The notes under the pieces were generated by a model. That model made no database searches. It saw only the letters and a program-made list of their open reading frames with translations, and had not been told where the DNA came from. A stretch of 64,000 nucleotides of DNA from the NCBI GenBank assembly GCA_963828405.1, contig CAWHEG010000031.1, forward strand, positions 3,286,001 to 3,350,000. The letters are read 5' to 3'. The position numbers and the translations under genes are program-made. This document shows positions 7,862 to 16,763 of the stretch, one piece after another (the first letter of the stretch is position 1; each line of letters opens with the position of its first letter). The DNA comes from JANMJD01 sp963828405. Its GTDB lineage: Bacteria > Actinomycetota > Acidimicrobiia > Acidimicrobiales > Ilumatobacteraceae.

Positions 7862-9307
7862 ATGACATCCCCCAGCACCTCCACCGGGTCGGCCCCGTGC
7901 GCCGAGGCGGCGGATGCCCGCTTCCTCGGCACCGACCTCGGCGGCACCGCCGTGTTCTCGGGCATCACCTACGCGACCGCCGGGCGGTTCGAGCCACCGG
8001 TTGCGGCTCGCCACCGGGGAACGGTCGTCGCCGACCGCCCGGCCGCCCAGTGCCCGCAGTTCCTCGGGATCCTGGAGCGGGCGATGGGCGCCGCCGACAT
8101 CCCGATGAGCGAGGACTGCCTCGCGCTCAACGTCTTCACACCCGGTTGCGACGACGGACGCCGGCCCGTGCTGGTGTGGATCCACGGCGGTGCGTTCATC
8201 GCCGGGACCGGCTCGATGCCGTGGTACGACGGGCGATCGCTGGCCCGCAGGGGCGACGTCGTCGTCGTCACGATCAACTACCGCCTCGGGGTCTTCGGCT
8301 TCCTCGGCACCTCGAACCTCGGGACGCTCGACCAGCTCAGCGCCCTCGAATGGGTGCGCGACAACATCGCCGCATTCGGCGGTGACCCCGCCAACATCAC
8401 GGTCTTCGGGGAATCGGCGGGCGGGGCGAGCCTGATCGCCCTGATGGCGCTGCCGGCCGCGGCGGCGTGCATCCGGCGGGCCTGGGCGATGAGCCCGGCG
8501 ATCGTGCAGCTGCGCTCGGCCGAGCGGGCCCGAAGTGCCGAGGACCGGTTCCTCGGAGCGGTCGGGGCGGCGAGCCGTGACCAGTTGCTGGCGATGACGC
8601 CCGACGAGCTGGTGCGAGCCCAGCAGACGATCTTCGACGAGGTGCCCGACGGTGTGACCGCCTTCGCTCCCGCGGTCGACGGCGACCTGTTCGACGAGAC
8701 GATCACGGTGCTGGCGGCGCGCAGCAGCATCCCGCTGGTGATCGGCTCGACACGCGACGAGATGCACCTGTTCACCAGTTTCGACCCGGCGGTCGCCAAT
8801 CTCGACGATGCCGGCCTGGCCGCGGCCTACGCCGAACGCTTCGGTGAGCGCGCCCCGGCCGCCCTCGATGCCTACCGTGCCCACCGCCCCGCGGCCGGCA
8901 ACGGGGCGCTCGTCTCGGCGATGCGGACCGACGAGACGTTCCGGGTGGGCATCCGCCGCTGTGCCGAGGCAACCGCCGCCCACGGCACCGACGTGTGGAG
9001 CTACTGGTTCACCCAGGCATCGACGGCCTTCGGCGGAGTGCTGGGGTCGTGCCACGGCATCGACATCCCCTTCGCCTTCCACAATCTCGACCAACCCGGT
9101 GTGCCGGTGTTCCTCGGTGACGACCCGACCCACGCCCGGGTGGCCGATGCGTTCAGCGGGGCGCTGCTGTCGTTCGCCCGGGACGGCGACCCGGGCTGGG
9201 CCCGTTTCGACATGGCCGACCGCTCGACGATGCGCTTCGACGCGTCGCCCGAGGTGATCGACGACCCCGAATCGGAGCTGCGCCGCCTGTGGGATGCCGC
9301 CGACTGA
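7862..9307 (+). CDS. type B carboxylesterase (alpha/beta hydrolase)
   Basis: A 481-residue carboxylesterase/lipase family enzyme, the usual length for bacterial pNB-esterase types. Seen: the SEDCLALNVFTP family signature, the oxyanion-hole HGGAF, and the nucleophile elbow GESAGG with S185. The acid is probably E300 in GSTRDEMHLF and the base H398 in GSCHGIDIPF, a spacing that matches the known Ser-Glu-His triad of pNB esterase. There is no signal peptide, so it acts in the cytoplasm on carboxylic esters; natural substrate unknown. ATG at 7862. It is monocistronic, with a convergent carbonic anhydrase gene downstream. Confidence 0.92.
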   Translation: MTSPSTSTGSAPCAEAADARFLGTDLGGTAVFSGITYATAGRFEPPVAARHRGTVVADRPAAQCPQFLGILERAMGAADIPMSEDCLALNVFTPGCDDGRRPVLVWIHGGAFIAGTGSMPWYDGRSLARRGDVVVVTINYRLGVFGFLGTSNLGTLDQLSALEWVRDNIAAFGGDPANITVFGESAGGASLIALMALPAAAACIRRAWAMSPAIVQLRSAERARSAEDRFLGAVGAASRDQLLAMTPDELVRAQQTIFDEVPDGVTAFAPAVDGDLFDETITVLAARSSIPLVIGSTRDEMHLFTSFDPAVANLDDAGLAAAYAERFGERAPAALDAYRAHRPAAGNGALVSAMRTDETFRVGIRRCAEATAAHGTDVWSYWFTQASTAFGGVLGSCHGIDIPFAFHNLDQPGVPVFLGDDPTHARVADAFSGALLSFARDGDPGWARFDMADRSTMRFDASPEVIDDPESELRRLWDAAD

Positions 9308-9332
9308 TGCCCGGCCCGTTGCCCGGCGCCCA

Positions 9333-9355
9333 CCGGTCTGCCGACGTCCGACCGG
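9333..9355. terminator. weak hairpin between convergent genes
   Basis: CCGGTC and GACCGG flank an 11-base loop in the 82-base gap between the esterase and carbonic anhydrase stops. Six base pairs, no U-tract; only the position argues for a terminator. Confidence 0.3.
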
Positions 9356-9389
9356 CTGACCGGGAACGCGCCGTGTCGGCCCCGCCCGC

Positions 9390-9893
9390 TCACGCCCTGG
9401 CGGTCGCCGCCGGCTTCTTCCAGCGGATGAAGTCGTCGATCAACCCGGTCTCGACGTCGTAGACGAACCCGGCGATGGTCTTCAGGCGGCCGAGGTACGG
9501 GGTTGCGGCCAACGTGGCGATGTCCTCGCGCAGGGCCAGCGCGTGGTCGTCGATCGGGAAGAACCCCAGGTCGGCACCGGTGCGCCGCTTCAGCTCCTCA
9601 TCGGTGACCCCGGCGAGGCCGCACTGCGTGTGCTGCATCACGACGACGGTGTCGACGCCCAGCACGTGGGTCGACAGCGCCAGGCTGCGCAGCACGTCGT
9701 CGGTCACCCGTCCGCCGGCGTTGCGGATGACGTGTGCCTCACCAAGGTGCAGGCCCAGTACGGCGAACACGTCGATGCGGGCATCCATGCACGTCACCAC
9801 GGCCAACTGACGGCTGGGCCGGGCGTCGGCCACGTTCGCCCGGGCCGCCGCATAGCCGGCGTTGGCGGCGAGGAGTCGGGTGACCTGCGTCAT
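9390..9893 (-). CDS. beta-class carbonic anhydrase
   Basis: A 167-residue enzyme interconverting CO2 and bicarbonate. The zinc ligands are visible as C35-M-D37-A-R39 (the CxDxR motif with the Asp/Arg dyad) and H88-T-Q-C91, exactly the Cys-His-Cys set of beta-carbonic anhydrases. The short length and the LAANAGYAAA start resemble the small mycobacterial Rv1284-type group. ATG at 9893 (MTQVTRLLA) is chosen because the frame upstream of it is proline/arginine shadow sequence and GGTGGG precedes the ATG. It is divergent from the P1 hydrolase gene 134 bases away. Cytoplasmic; bicarbonate supply for carboxylases is the usual role. Confidence 0.93.
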   Translation of the reverse strand: MTQVTRLLAANAGYAAARANVADARPSRQLAVVTCMDARIDVFAVLGLHLGEAHVIRNAGGRVTDDVLRSLALSTHVLGVDTVVVMQHTQCGLAGVTDEELKRRTGADLGFFPIDDHALALREDIATLAATPYLGRLKTIAGFVYDVETGLIDDFIRWKKPAATARA

Positions 9894-10027
9894 CCCACCA
9901 GCGTGGCCGACGCCCGCCCCATGCCGCAAGATGGACGACGGCACGTCGACCGGGCGGCGCCCCGGTCGGGCAGACCGCGGCGCGGGAGTGGCCGTGCGGC
10001 GCACGATGGGTGCCACGATGGGCACCC

Positions 10028-11107
10028 ATGGCCCGATCCGCGTCGATCACCTTCGACCACGCCGGCTCGCTGTCCGATGTCGCCGGCCTGCGCGTCGGAC
10101 ATCACCACCGGCTCGGCGGCGGCTACCGGACAGGCACCACCGTGGTGCTCGCCCCGCCCGGGACCGTTGGCGGGGTCGACGTCCGCGGCGGCGGTCCCGG
10201 CACACGCGAGACCGACCTCCTGCGCCCGGAGAACCTCGTCAGGCACGTCGATGCCCTGTGCCTCACGGGGGGAAGCGCCTACGGCCTCGCCGCGGCCACG
10301 GGGGTGATGGGCTACCTGGCCGAGCGGGGGATCGGCTTCGCCGTCGGCCCCGAACCGCACCAGGTCGTGCCCATCGTTCCCGCTGCGGTGATCTTCGACC
10401 TCGGCCGGGGTGGACGTTTCGACGCCCACCCCGACGCCGACTTCGGCCGCCGCGCCGCGCAGGCAGCCGACGCGCGCCGCGCCCGGCGCCCGAGCGAGGG
10501 CTCCAGCGGCGCGGGGTTGGGCGCGGTGGCCGGCGGGCTGCGCGGCGGTGTGGGGATGGCCAGCGAGCGGCTCGCCGACGGCACGACGGTGTCCGCCCTC
10601 GCCGTGGTCAACGCCGTCGGGGCGGTGATCGACATCGCCCGGGGACTTCCGTGGTTCGACGACCCTGCACTCGGTCTGCGCCGGCCGACGCGCTCGGACC
10701 GCCTGGCCCTGGCCGACGCCGCCGCCTGGCGACCTGCGCCGTTGAACACGACGATCGGCGTCGTGGCCACCGACGCCCGGCTCGACAAGGCCGAGTGCAC
10801 CAAGCTCGCCCAGACCGCCCACGACGGGCTGGCCCGGGCCATCCGCCCCGCCCATTCGATGTTCGACGGCGACACGGTCTTCGCCCTCTCCACCGGCGGT
10901 CGCGAGCTGCCGGGGCCGGCGGCGGACGAGGCGGCCGCACGCTTCGGCGACCCGTCGTCGCGGCCCGGCGACCTCAACCGCCTGCTCGACGCCGGGGCCC
11001 GGTGTTTCGCCCGCGCGATCACCCGGGCCGTCGTGCTCGCCTCGCCGGGTGGCGGGGCGCCGGCGTACCGCGAGCTGTGCCCGTCGGCGTTCGTCCGTAC
11101 CCGGTGA
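10028..11107 (+). CDS. P1 family (S58) self-cleaving hydrolase, NylC/DmpA-like
   Basis: A protein of about 359 residues of the L-aminopeptidase/D-esterase family, an Ntn-like fold made as a precursor that cleaves itself. The TGGSAYGLAAATGVM and EGSSGAGLGAVAGG segments are family hallmarks. The sequence PLN240-T241-TIGVVATDA fits the Asn/Thr autocleavage site of nylon-oligomer hydrolase NylC, where the new N-terminal Thr is the nucleophile. The C-terminal chain contains HDGLARAIRPAHSMFDGDT. Family members cleave N-terminal amino acids, beta-peptides or 6-aminohexanoate oligomers; which applies here is unknown. ATG at 10028 is taken; a GTG at 10010 would add six residues. Confidence 0.88.
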   Translation: MARSASITFDHAGSLSDVAGLRVGHHHRLGGGYRTGTTVVLAPPGTVGGVDVRGGGPGTRETDLLRPENLVRHVDALCLTGGSAYGLAAATGVMGYLAERGIGFAVGPEPHQVVPIVPAAVIFDLGRGGRFDAHPDADFGRRAAQAADARRARRPSEGSSGAGLGAVAGGLRGGVGMASERLADGTTVSALAVVNAVGAVIDIARGLPWFDDPALGLRRPTRSDRLALADAAAWRPAPLNTTIGVVATDARLDKAECTKLAQTAHDGLARAIRPAHSMFDGDTVFALSTGGRELPGPAADEAAARFGDPSSRPGDLNRLLDAGARCFARAITRAVVLASPGGGAPAYRELCPSAFVRTR

Positions 11108-11145
11108 TCCGTCGGGGGGCCCGCCCCGCCGACTAGACATGATCC

Positions 11146-11988
11146 GTGTCGGATCTGGTCGATACCCCTGCGGCGATGCGGACCTGGTCGTCCGGTCACC
11201 GGCTGGCCGGCCGGCGGATCGCCCTCGTGCCGACGATGGGCGCCTTGCACGCCGGTCATCGTCAGCTCGTCTCGGTCGCCCGGGGACACGGCGATGTCGT
11301 CGTCGTCTCGATCTTCGTCAACCCGCTGCAGTTCAACCGTACCGACGATTTCGAGCGCTACCCGCGACCGATCGACGACGACCTCGACGAGTGCCGGACG
11401 ATCGGCGTCGACGCGGTGTACGCCCCGACCGCGGCCGTGATGTACCCCACCGGCTTCCAGACGCATGTCGAGCCTGGTGACCTGGCGGCGCCGATGGAGG
11501 GAACCGGCCGGCCCGGCCACTTCCGCGGGGTGACGACCGTCGTCACCAAGCTGTTCAACGCCGTCACACCCCACGCGGCCGTGTTCGGCCAGAAGGACTT
11601 CCAGCAGCTCGCCGTGATCCGCCGGATGAGCGGCGACCTGGATTTCGGGATCGAGATCGTCGGCGTGCCGACCGTCCGGGAGCCCGACGGGCTGGCGCTG
11701 TCGAGCCGCAACCGGCGCCTCGACCCGCTCGACCGGGCCCATGCCGTCGTCGTTCCCCGCGCCCTCGAGGCGATCCGTGTCGAGCACGATGCGGGTGAGC
11801 ACCGTGTCGACCGCCTGGTCGGAGTGGCTCGCCGCCTGATCGAGCGCGAGCCGCGTGCGAAGCTCGAGTATCTGGTGATCGCCGACGCAGCGACGCTGAA
11901 GCCGCTGGAGCGGATCGACCGGCCGGCCATCGCCGCCCTCGCCGTGTGGTTCGGCGCGGTGCGGCTGATCGACAACCTCTCGTTGTGA
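11146..11988 (+). CDS. panC: pantothenate synthetase
   Basis: A 280-residue cytoplasmic enzyme that joins pantoate and beta-alanine using ATP (coenzyme A pathway). Seen: the VPTMGALHAGH nucleotide-binding HxGH-type motif, FVNPLQFN, GRPGHFRGVTTVVTKLFN, FGQKDFQQL and the KMSKS-equivalent REPDGLALSSRN, all in family order. Length matches PanC. GTG start at 11146, 38 bases after the P1 hydrolase stop. No panB or panD is nearby, so the pathway genes are scattered. The neighbouring P1 peptidase could in principle release beta-alanine from peptides, but that link is speculative. Confidence 0.96.
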   Translation: MSDLVDTPAAMRTWSSGHRLAGRRIALVPTMGALHAGHRQLVSVARGHGDVVVVSIFVNPLQFNRTDDFERYPRPIDDDLDECRTIGVDAVYAPTAAVMYPTGFQTHVEPGDLAAPMEGTGRPGHFRGVTTVVTKLFNAVTPHAAVFGQKDFQQLAVIRRMSGDLDFGIEIVGVPTVREPDGLALSSRNRRLDPLDRAHAVVVPRALEAIRVEHDAGEHRVDRLVGVARRLIEREPRAKLEYLVIADAATLKPLERIDRPAIAALAVWFGAVRLIDNLSL

Positions 11989-12019
11989 CGCCGCCGCACC
12001 ACTCGACCCCGGGAACGGG

Positions 12020-12870
12020 TCAGCTCGCCACGAAGATGGCGATGACCATCGCCACGGTGTTCATCAGGGCGTGGGCGATGATCGACGGGCCGAGGTGGCG
12101 CAGCAGGTAGGCGGAGACACCGAAAACGGCGCCGGCCGCGCCGAGCACGAGGATCAGCCCGATGTTGCCGGTTCCCCGCGAGGGGTCGAAGTGCGCCGCG
12201 CCGAAGACTGCGGCCTGTGCCGTCAGTGCCAGCCACGGCGGCATCACCGACAGGAACCCGCGCATCACGACACCCCGGAAGAGCAGTTCCTCGACGAACG
12301 GCGCGGCGATGATCGCCGCGATCATCATCGCGATCAGCACACCACGCTCGGCGTCGAGGCCCTGCAGGCCCTCGGTGTTCGATTTGAGCGGGATGTGCGT
12401 GACGGTGACGAACACCGCCATCGGGATGGTCGCGCAGTAGGTCGCCAACCACGACAGCGGCCCCCAACCGGCATCGGCCCAGCGGAAGCGGAACCCGAGC
12501 ACGTCCCCGAGCCCTCCGCCCCCCCAGCGGTGGGCGACCCAGACGCAGTAGGCGACCATCGGGCCATAGCCGAACACGACGGACAACACGACGTAGACCA
12601 CGACGGGAAACTCGAGCGGCCCGAGAGCGACCAGGGCGAAGCGGCTGCCGACCAGGGCCGTGGTGGTGACACCGAGACCCCGGCCGCGGCAGCGAGGGGC
12701 AGCGTCGGGTGCGGTGGCCGTTCGGCCGTTGCGACCTGCCCCGGCGCCTGGTGCCCGGTCCACGCCGCGCCGTCCCAGTAGCGGAGCATGCCGGCCTGCC
12801 ACGGGTCGGGATGCCAGCCCGGAGGGGTCATCGGAGGCCCGGAGGGCATCGGCAGCGGCGGAGGCAGCAT
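12020..12870 (-). CDS. DUF2510-CPBP intramembrane protease, reading frame broken near 12.69 kb
   Basis: From ATG 12870 the frame encodes a DUF2510 domain (PPGWHPDPW...LRYWDGAAWTGH) and a Pro/Ala linker. After about 12,690 the sense shifts to another frame, which encodes a multi-helix CPBP/Abi (CAAX-like) protease: EELLFRG (the EExxxR catalytic motif), FGAAHFD and HALMN. DUF2510 plus CPBP in one chain is common in Actinobacteria, so I read this as one gene with a one-base loss in the GC-rich linker. The CPBP frame has no good start of its own; its open frame upstream of 12,690 is only shadow sequence. The membrane protease role is inferred from family; substrate unknown. Convergent with panC. 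Confidence 0.72.
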
Positions 12871-12994
12871 TCGTTCCGAGGCTATTGGGCCAGTGACCCG
12901 TGCGCATCAGATTCGGTGCACGTCGCGGCGCACGGTGTCCCGGCCCGGCGGTCTACGCTCGCTGCCGAACGACCGAGCGCATGGGAGACACCGA

Positions 12995-13561
12995 GTGGCC
13001 GACGAACCCGCCGACGAGCAGCCGGCTCCACCGGTGAAGATCGTCATCGCCACGTTCGGCGACGAACGCCATGCCACGCGCGCCCTCGCCTCGTTGGCGC
13101 CGGGACTCGATGACGGTGTCGGAATGGCGGCGATCGTCGCCCGCAGCGAGGTGGGCAAGATCCGTTTCGTCGAGACCCACGATCGCACCGCCGGGCAGGG
13201 TGCGCTGCACGGAGGCGGGCTCGGGGCGATCGGCGGCCTCATCGGGCTGGCGTTCGGCCCGTTCGCCCTCCTCGGCGCCCCCGTCGGGATGGCGGTCGGC
13301 GCGCTGATCGGCAAGCTGCGCGACACTGGTTTCGACGACAACGAGCTCAAGGGGCTCGGCGAGGACCTGCCGGCCGGCAGCGCCGCGCTCATCGCCACCC
13401 TTGGCGACACGGACGTCGCCCGGGCCATCCGGCTGCTCACCGAACTGCAGGCCCAGCGCGTGCTCATCGAGGAGATCGACGCCGAGTTGTCCCACGCGCT
13501 CGACGAGATCGCCCGCCCACTACCGCCGCCCCTGCCACCGCTGCCCCGCCGGGACGGCTGA
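12995..13561 (+). CDS. DUF1269-type membrane-associated protein
   Basis: A 188-residue protein with an N-terminal domain beginning VKIVIATFGDERHATRALASL and a central glycine-rich hydrophobic hairpin (GALHGGGLGAIGGLIG then FALLGAPVGMAVGALIG, about residues 70-105), followed by DTGFDDNELKGLGEDLPAGSAALIA. This is the layout of DUF1269 proteins, whose function is unknown. The C-terminus is a proline-rich tail. GTG at 12995 is chosen because GGGAGA lies seven bases upstream. The next gene (FAD oxidoreductase) starts ten bases downstream, so they may share a transcript. Confidence 0.8.
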   Translation: MADEPADEQPAPPVKIVIATFGDERHATRALASLAPGLDDGVGMAAIVARSEVGKIRFVETHDRTAGQGALHGGGLGAIGGLIGLAFGPFALLGAPVGMAVGALIGKLRDTGFDDNELKGLGEDLPAGSAALIATLGDTDVARAIRLLTELQAQRVLIEEIDAELSHALDEIARPLPPPLPPLPRRDG

Positions 13562-13571
13562 GCCTCGACCG

Positions 13572-14966
13572 GTGTCGGCCTCGGCGGAGTTCTACCGGTC
13601 GCGCTCGCTGTGGCTCGACACGCTCACCGACGACCCCCTCGAGCCGCGAGCCGGTCTGGAGACGTCGATCGACGCCGATGTCGCCATCGTCGGCGCCGGC
13701 TTCACCGGGCTGTGGACGGCGTACTACCTGCTGCGCGCCGAGCCCGGCCTGCGCGTCGCCATCGTCGAGGCGGAGATCGCCGGGTTCGGGGCCAGCGGCC
13801 GCAACGGCGGCTGGTGCTCGGCGCTGATCCCGATGTCGCTGGAGACGATCGCCGCGGCGCGCGGGCGCCAGGCGGCGATCGTCCTGCAGCGAACGATGCA
13901 CGACACCGTCGCCGAGGTGGGCCGGGTCACCGCCGCCGAGGGGATCGACTGCGACTTCGTTCAGGGCGGCACGTTCAGCGCGGCGACCAACCCCGCCCAT
14001 CTCTCCCGGCTCGCCGCGGCGGTGGAACACGCCAGGGCGTGGGGGTTCGGTCCCGACGACGTGCGCTTCCTCGGGCCGGCGGAGGCCGCTGGACGGATCG
14101 CCGTCGAGGGCCTGCTCGGTGCCAACTACACGCCCCACTGCGCGGCGATCCACCCGGGCAAGCTGGTCCGCGGCCTCGCCCGCGTCGTGGAGTCGCTGGG
14201 CGCACGGATCTACGAACGCACCCGAGCCGTCGAGATCCGCCCGGGGCGGGTGGTCACCGAGCGGGGCACCGTGCGCGCCGACACCGTCGTGCGGGCCACC
14301 GAGGCGTTCACCGCCCGGCTGCGTGGCATGCGTCGCGAGATCGCCCCCCTCTACTCCCTGATGGTCGCCACCGAGCCGCTGCCCGCCCGCTTCTGGGACG
14401 AGGTCGGCTGGGCCGGGCACGAGACGTTCAACGACGAGCGCCACCTGGTGATCTACGGCCAGCGGACCGCCGACGACCGCATCGCCTTCGGCGGCCGGGG
14501 GGCGCCATACCACTTCGCCAGCCGGATCTCGCCCGGGTTCGACCGCGACGACGGCGTGCACGAGGGGCTGCGCAGCACCCTGCGCCAGCTGTTCCCCCGG
14601 CTCGGCGAGGCGGCGTTCACCCATGCCTGGGGTGGGCCCCTCGGTGCCCCGCGGGACTGGCACTGCTCGGTCGGACTCGACGCGGCGACGGGGATGGCCT
14701 GGGCCGGCGGGTACGTCGGCGACGGGGTTGGCACGACCAACCTGGCGGGCCGAACGCTGCGGGACCTGATCCTGCGCCGCTCGAGCGAGCTCACCTCGCT
14801 CGCCTGGGTCGGCCATCGCAGCCGGCGTTGGGAGCCCGAACCCGTTCGCTGGCTGGCGATCAACGGCGTGCTCCGTCTGCCCATCGGGGCCGACGCCTAC
14901 GAGGCCCGCACCGGTCGGACCGAACGACCGCGCTCGTGGCTGCTCGGCAAGGTGCTGGGACACTGA
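13572..14966 (+). CDS. FAD-dependent amine/amino-acid oxidoreductase (DAO/GlpO type)
   Basis: A 464-residue member of the DadA/glycine-oxidase-like DAO family. The N-terminal dinucleotide fold is AIVGAGFTGLWTAYYL with the acidic ribose-binding E in IVEAEIAGFGASGRNGGW; GASGRNGG is a hallmark of putrescine/gamma-glutamylputrescine oxidase-like enzymes (PuuB/OrdL). The C-terminal FAD loop is WAGGYVGDGVGTTNLAGRTLRDLI. It probably oxidises an amine or N-methyl amino acid with release of H2O2 or through electron transfer. GTG at 13572 is taken, ten bases after the DUF1269 gene. The substrate cannot be decided from sequence. Confidence 0.88.
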   Translation: MSASAEFYRSRSLWLDTLTDDPLEPRAGLETSIDADVAIVGAGFTGLWTAYYLLRAEPGLRVAIVEAEIAGFGASGRNGGWCSALIPMSLETIAAARGRQAAIVLQRTMHDTVAEVGRVTAAEGIDCDFVQGGTFSAATNPAHLSRLAAAVEHARAWGFGPDDVRFLGPAEAAGRIAVEGLLGANYTPHCAAIHPGKLVRGLARVVESLGARIYERTRAVEIRPGRVVTERGTVRADTVVRATEAFTARLRGMRREIAPLYSLMVATEPLPARFWDEVGWAGHETFNDERHLVIYGQRTADDRIAFGGRGAPYHFASRISPGFDRDDGVHEGLRSTLRQLFPRLGEAAFTHAWGGPLGAPRDWHCSVGLDAATGMAWAGGYVGDGVGTTNLAGRTLRDLILRRSSELTSLAWVGHRSRRWEPEPVRWLAINGVLRLPIGADAYEARTGRTERPRSWLLGKVLGH

Positions 14967-15003
14967 CATCCGCTCACGGTGGCCGGGTGTGTGGCGGTGC
15001 TGC

Positions 15004-16617
15004 TCAGCCAGGGAACGAAGTCGGGAGCGTCGAGGCGAACAGCCAGGCATCGAAGAACGCGGTCAGGTCTCGCCCGGCGACGTCCGCGGCGAGGGTGATG
15101 AACTCCGTCGTGTCACCCGTTGCGTCGAGGTGCCCCGCCACCCAGCGGCGGAGCACCTCGAAGAATGCGGTGTCGCCGATCTCGCGGCGCAGGGCGTGGA
15201 CGACGAGCGCCCCGCCCTCGTAGCTCTCGTAGAAGAACAACGTGTCCGCCCGGGGAGCGCCGGTCGGCAGGGTCCGCCGCCGCGGGTCGGCGGCCAGGAT
15301 CGACCGGGCGTGGTCGTCGAGGCCCTCCAGCCCGGCGTGGTCGAGCCAGAGCCATTGTCCGTAGGTGGCGAACCCCTCGTTGAGCCAGATGTCGTCCCAC
15401 TGGGCCGGCGAGACGGCGTCGCCGAACCACTGATGGGCGAGCTCGTGGCTGAGGAAGAGCTGCTCCGACGGGCCGGGCCGGGCGGCCGACAGATCCGCGC
15501 GTGAGAACTGGGACCTGCCGAGCGTCTCCATCGCCACGCCCGGTTCGGAGTCGACGACGGCCAGCCCGTAGCTCTCGAAGGGGTACGGCCCGAACAGGTC
15601 GTCGAAGTAGTCGATCTGGTCGGCGGTGATCGCGAAGTACGGTTCGAGCCGTTCCCGGTCGGCCCGCAGCACGGCATGCACCATGGGCAGCCCACCGGGT
15701 CCGCTCCCCTCGACGAGCTCGTAGTCGCCGGTGATCACCTGGGCCAGGTACGGCGGCATCGGATCGTCGGTCCGCCAGGTCCACACCTCGTGGCCGTCGA
15801 TGACGTCGTGCGACACCAACCGCCCGCTGGCCACCGCCGTCACTCCCGGCGGCACGGTGATCTCGAAGGTCCAGGTCGCCTTGTCGGAGCTGTGGTCGTT
15901 GCACGGCAGCCAGAGGTGGGCTCCGTCGGGCTCGCTGAGCACGTACGAGCCCCCCGGGGTGGGGAACCACCCGACGTCGAGTCCGACGAGGGCACGTTCG
16001 CTCCCAGCGGGTGCGTGGTAGTCGACGACGAGATCGAACGCCGTGCCGGTCGGGCTGAGCTCCCCGAGGGCGACGATCAGATGGTCGTCTGTGTGGTCGA
16101 CCGCCACGGCGCGACCGTCGAGGGTGACACCGGTGACCTCGATGTCGCCCGCGGCGTCGAGGCGGACCGCCGTCTGGGGCGAGGTCAGCTCGGCTCGGAT
16201 CCCGACGCGGCCGTCGATCCGGCCGACGGCGTGGTCGTAGTCCAGTGACACCGCGTAGTCGACGACGTCGAGGCCGACCATCCCGACCCCGGGGTAGAGC
16301 GGGTCGGGCAGGGCGTCGGGAGGCGGGGGTGCGACCGCCGCCGTCACGACCGTGGGGATCGTCGTCGGAGGTCCGTCCGGGATCGTCGTCGGTCGCCCGG
16401 CAGGGATCGTCGACGACGCCGGTCCGGCCGACGGGATCGACGACGGTGACAGGCGTTCGGCGGATCGGGCCCGGACGCCCGGGCCGGTCGTGGCGCACGT
16501 GGTCAGGGCGATGACGGCAGCCGCCCCGCAGAGAAGATGGCGCCGGTTCACCGAGACCCAGCCTAGGCGGCGGTTTGGTGTGGATTTCGTCAACGACTTG
16601 GAGAGCTGCGTGGTCAT
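15004..16617 (-). CDS. M1 family metallopeptidase, predicted lipoprotein
   Basis: A 537-residue zinc aminopeptidase of the M1 (gluzincin) family. The zinc site is H391-E-L-A-H395 with the third ligand E414 eighteen residues on (WLNEGFATYGQW). The GAMEN-type substrate loop is degenerate (VAMETLGRSQF). A Tyr-containing FFYESYEGGALVVHALR segment follows. The N-terminus has a hydrophobic stretch ending LTTC, a plausible lipobox, then a Pro/Thr/Ser-rich linker, so it is probably anchored outside the membrane. ATG 16617 has an ideal AGGAG site; a later GTG at the VNRRHLLCG segment would give a more usual short signal peptide. Divergent from the CAP gene. Confidence 0.9.
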   Translation of the reverse strand: MTTQLSKSLTKSTPNRRLGWVSVNRRHLLCGAAAVIALTTCATTGPGVRARSAERLSPSSIPSAGPASSTIPAGRPTTIPDGPPTTIPTVVTAAVAPPPPDALPDPLYPGVGMVGLDVVDYAVSLDYDHAVGRIDGRVGIRAELTSPQTAVRLDAAGDIEVTGVTLDGRAVAVDHTDDHLIVALGELSPTGTAFDLVVDYHAPAGSERALVGLDVGWFPTPGGSYVLSEPDGAHLWLPCNDHSSDKATWTFEITVPPGVTAVASGRLVSHDVIDGHEVWTWRTDDPMPPYLAQVITGDYELVEGSGPGGLPMVHAVLRADRERLEPYFAITADQIDYFDDLFGPYPFESYGLAVVDSEPGVAMETLGRSQFSRADLSAARPGPSEQLFLSHELAHQWFGDAVSPAQWDDIWLNEGFATYGQWLWLDHAGLEGLDDHARSILAADPRRRTLPTGAPRADTLFFYESYEGGALVVHALRREIGDTAFFEVLRRWVAGHLDATGDTTEFITLAADVAGRDLTAFFDAWLFASTLPTSFPG

Positions 16618-16763
16618 CACGCCACTCCTGGGGTCATTCGGACAAGAGATGCTCAAGAGTCGAGAAAACCGGATCATCGCGACCCGCCCACATGGTCGAA
16701 TCATCACCCGTAGTCACACGCCGTCGCGGGTGACGGCGGGGCGGGCGAGTGGAGAACGCAACC

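Noticed and set aside
12020..12907. One continuous 295-codon frame as the CPBP gene
   Set aside because: Its first 75 or so codons are Arg/Ala/Gly shadow sequence; the DUF2510 domain is in the other frame, so a frame break is the better model.
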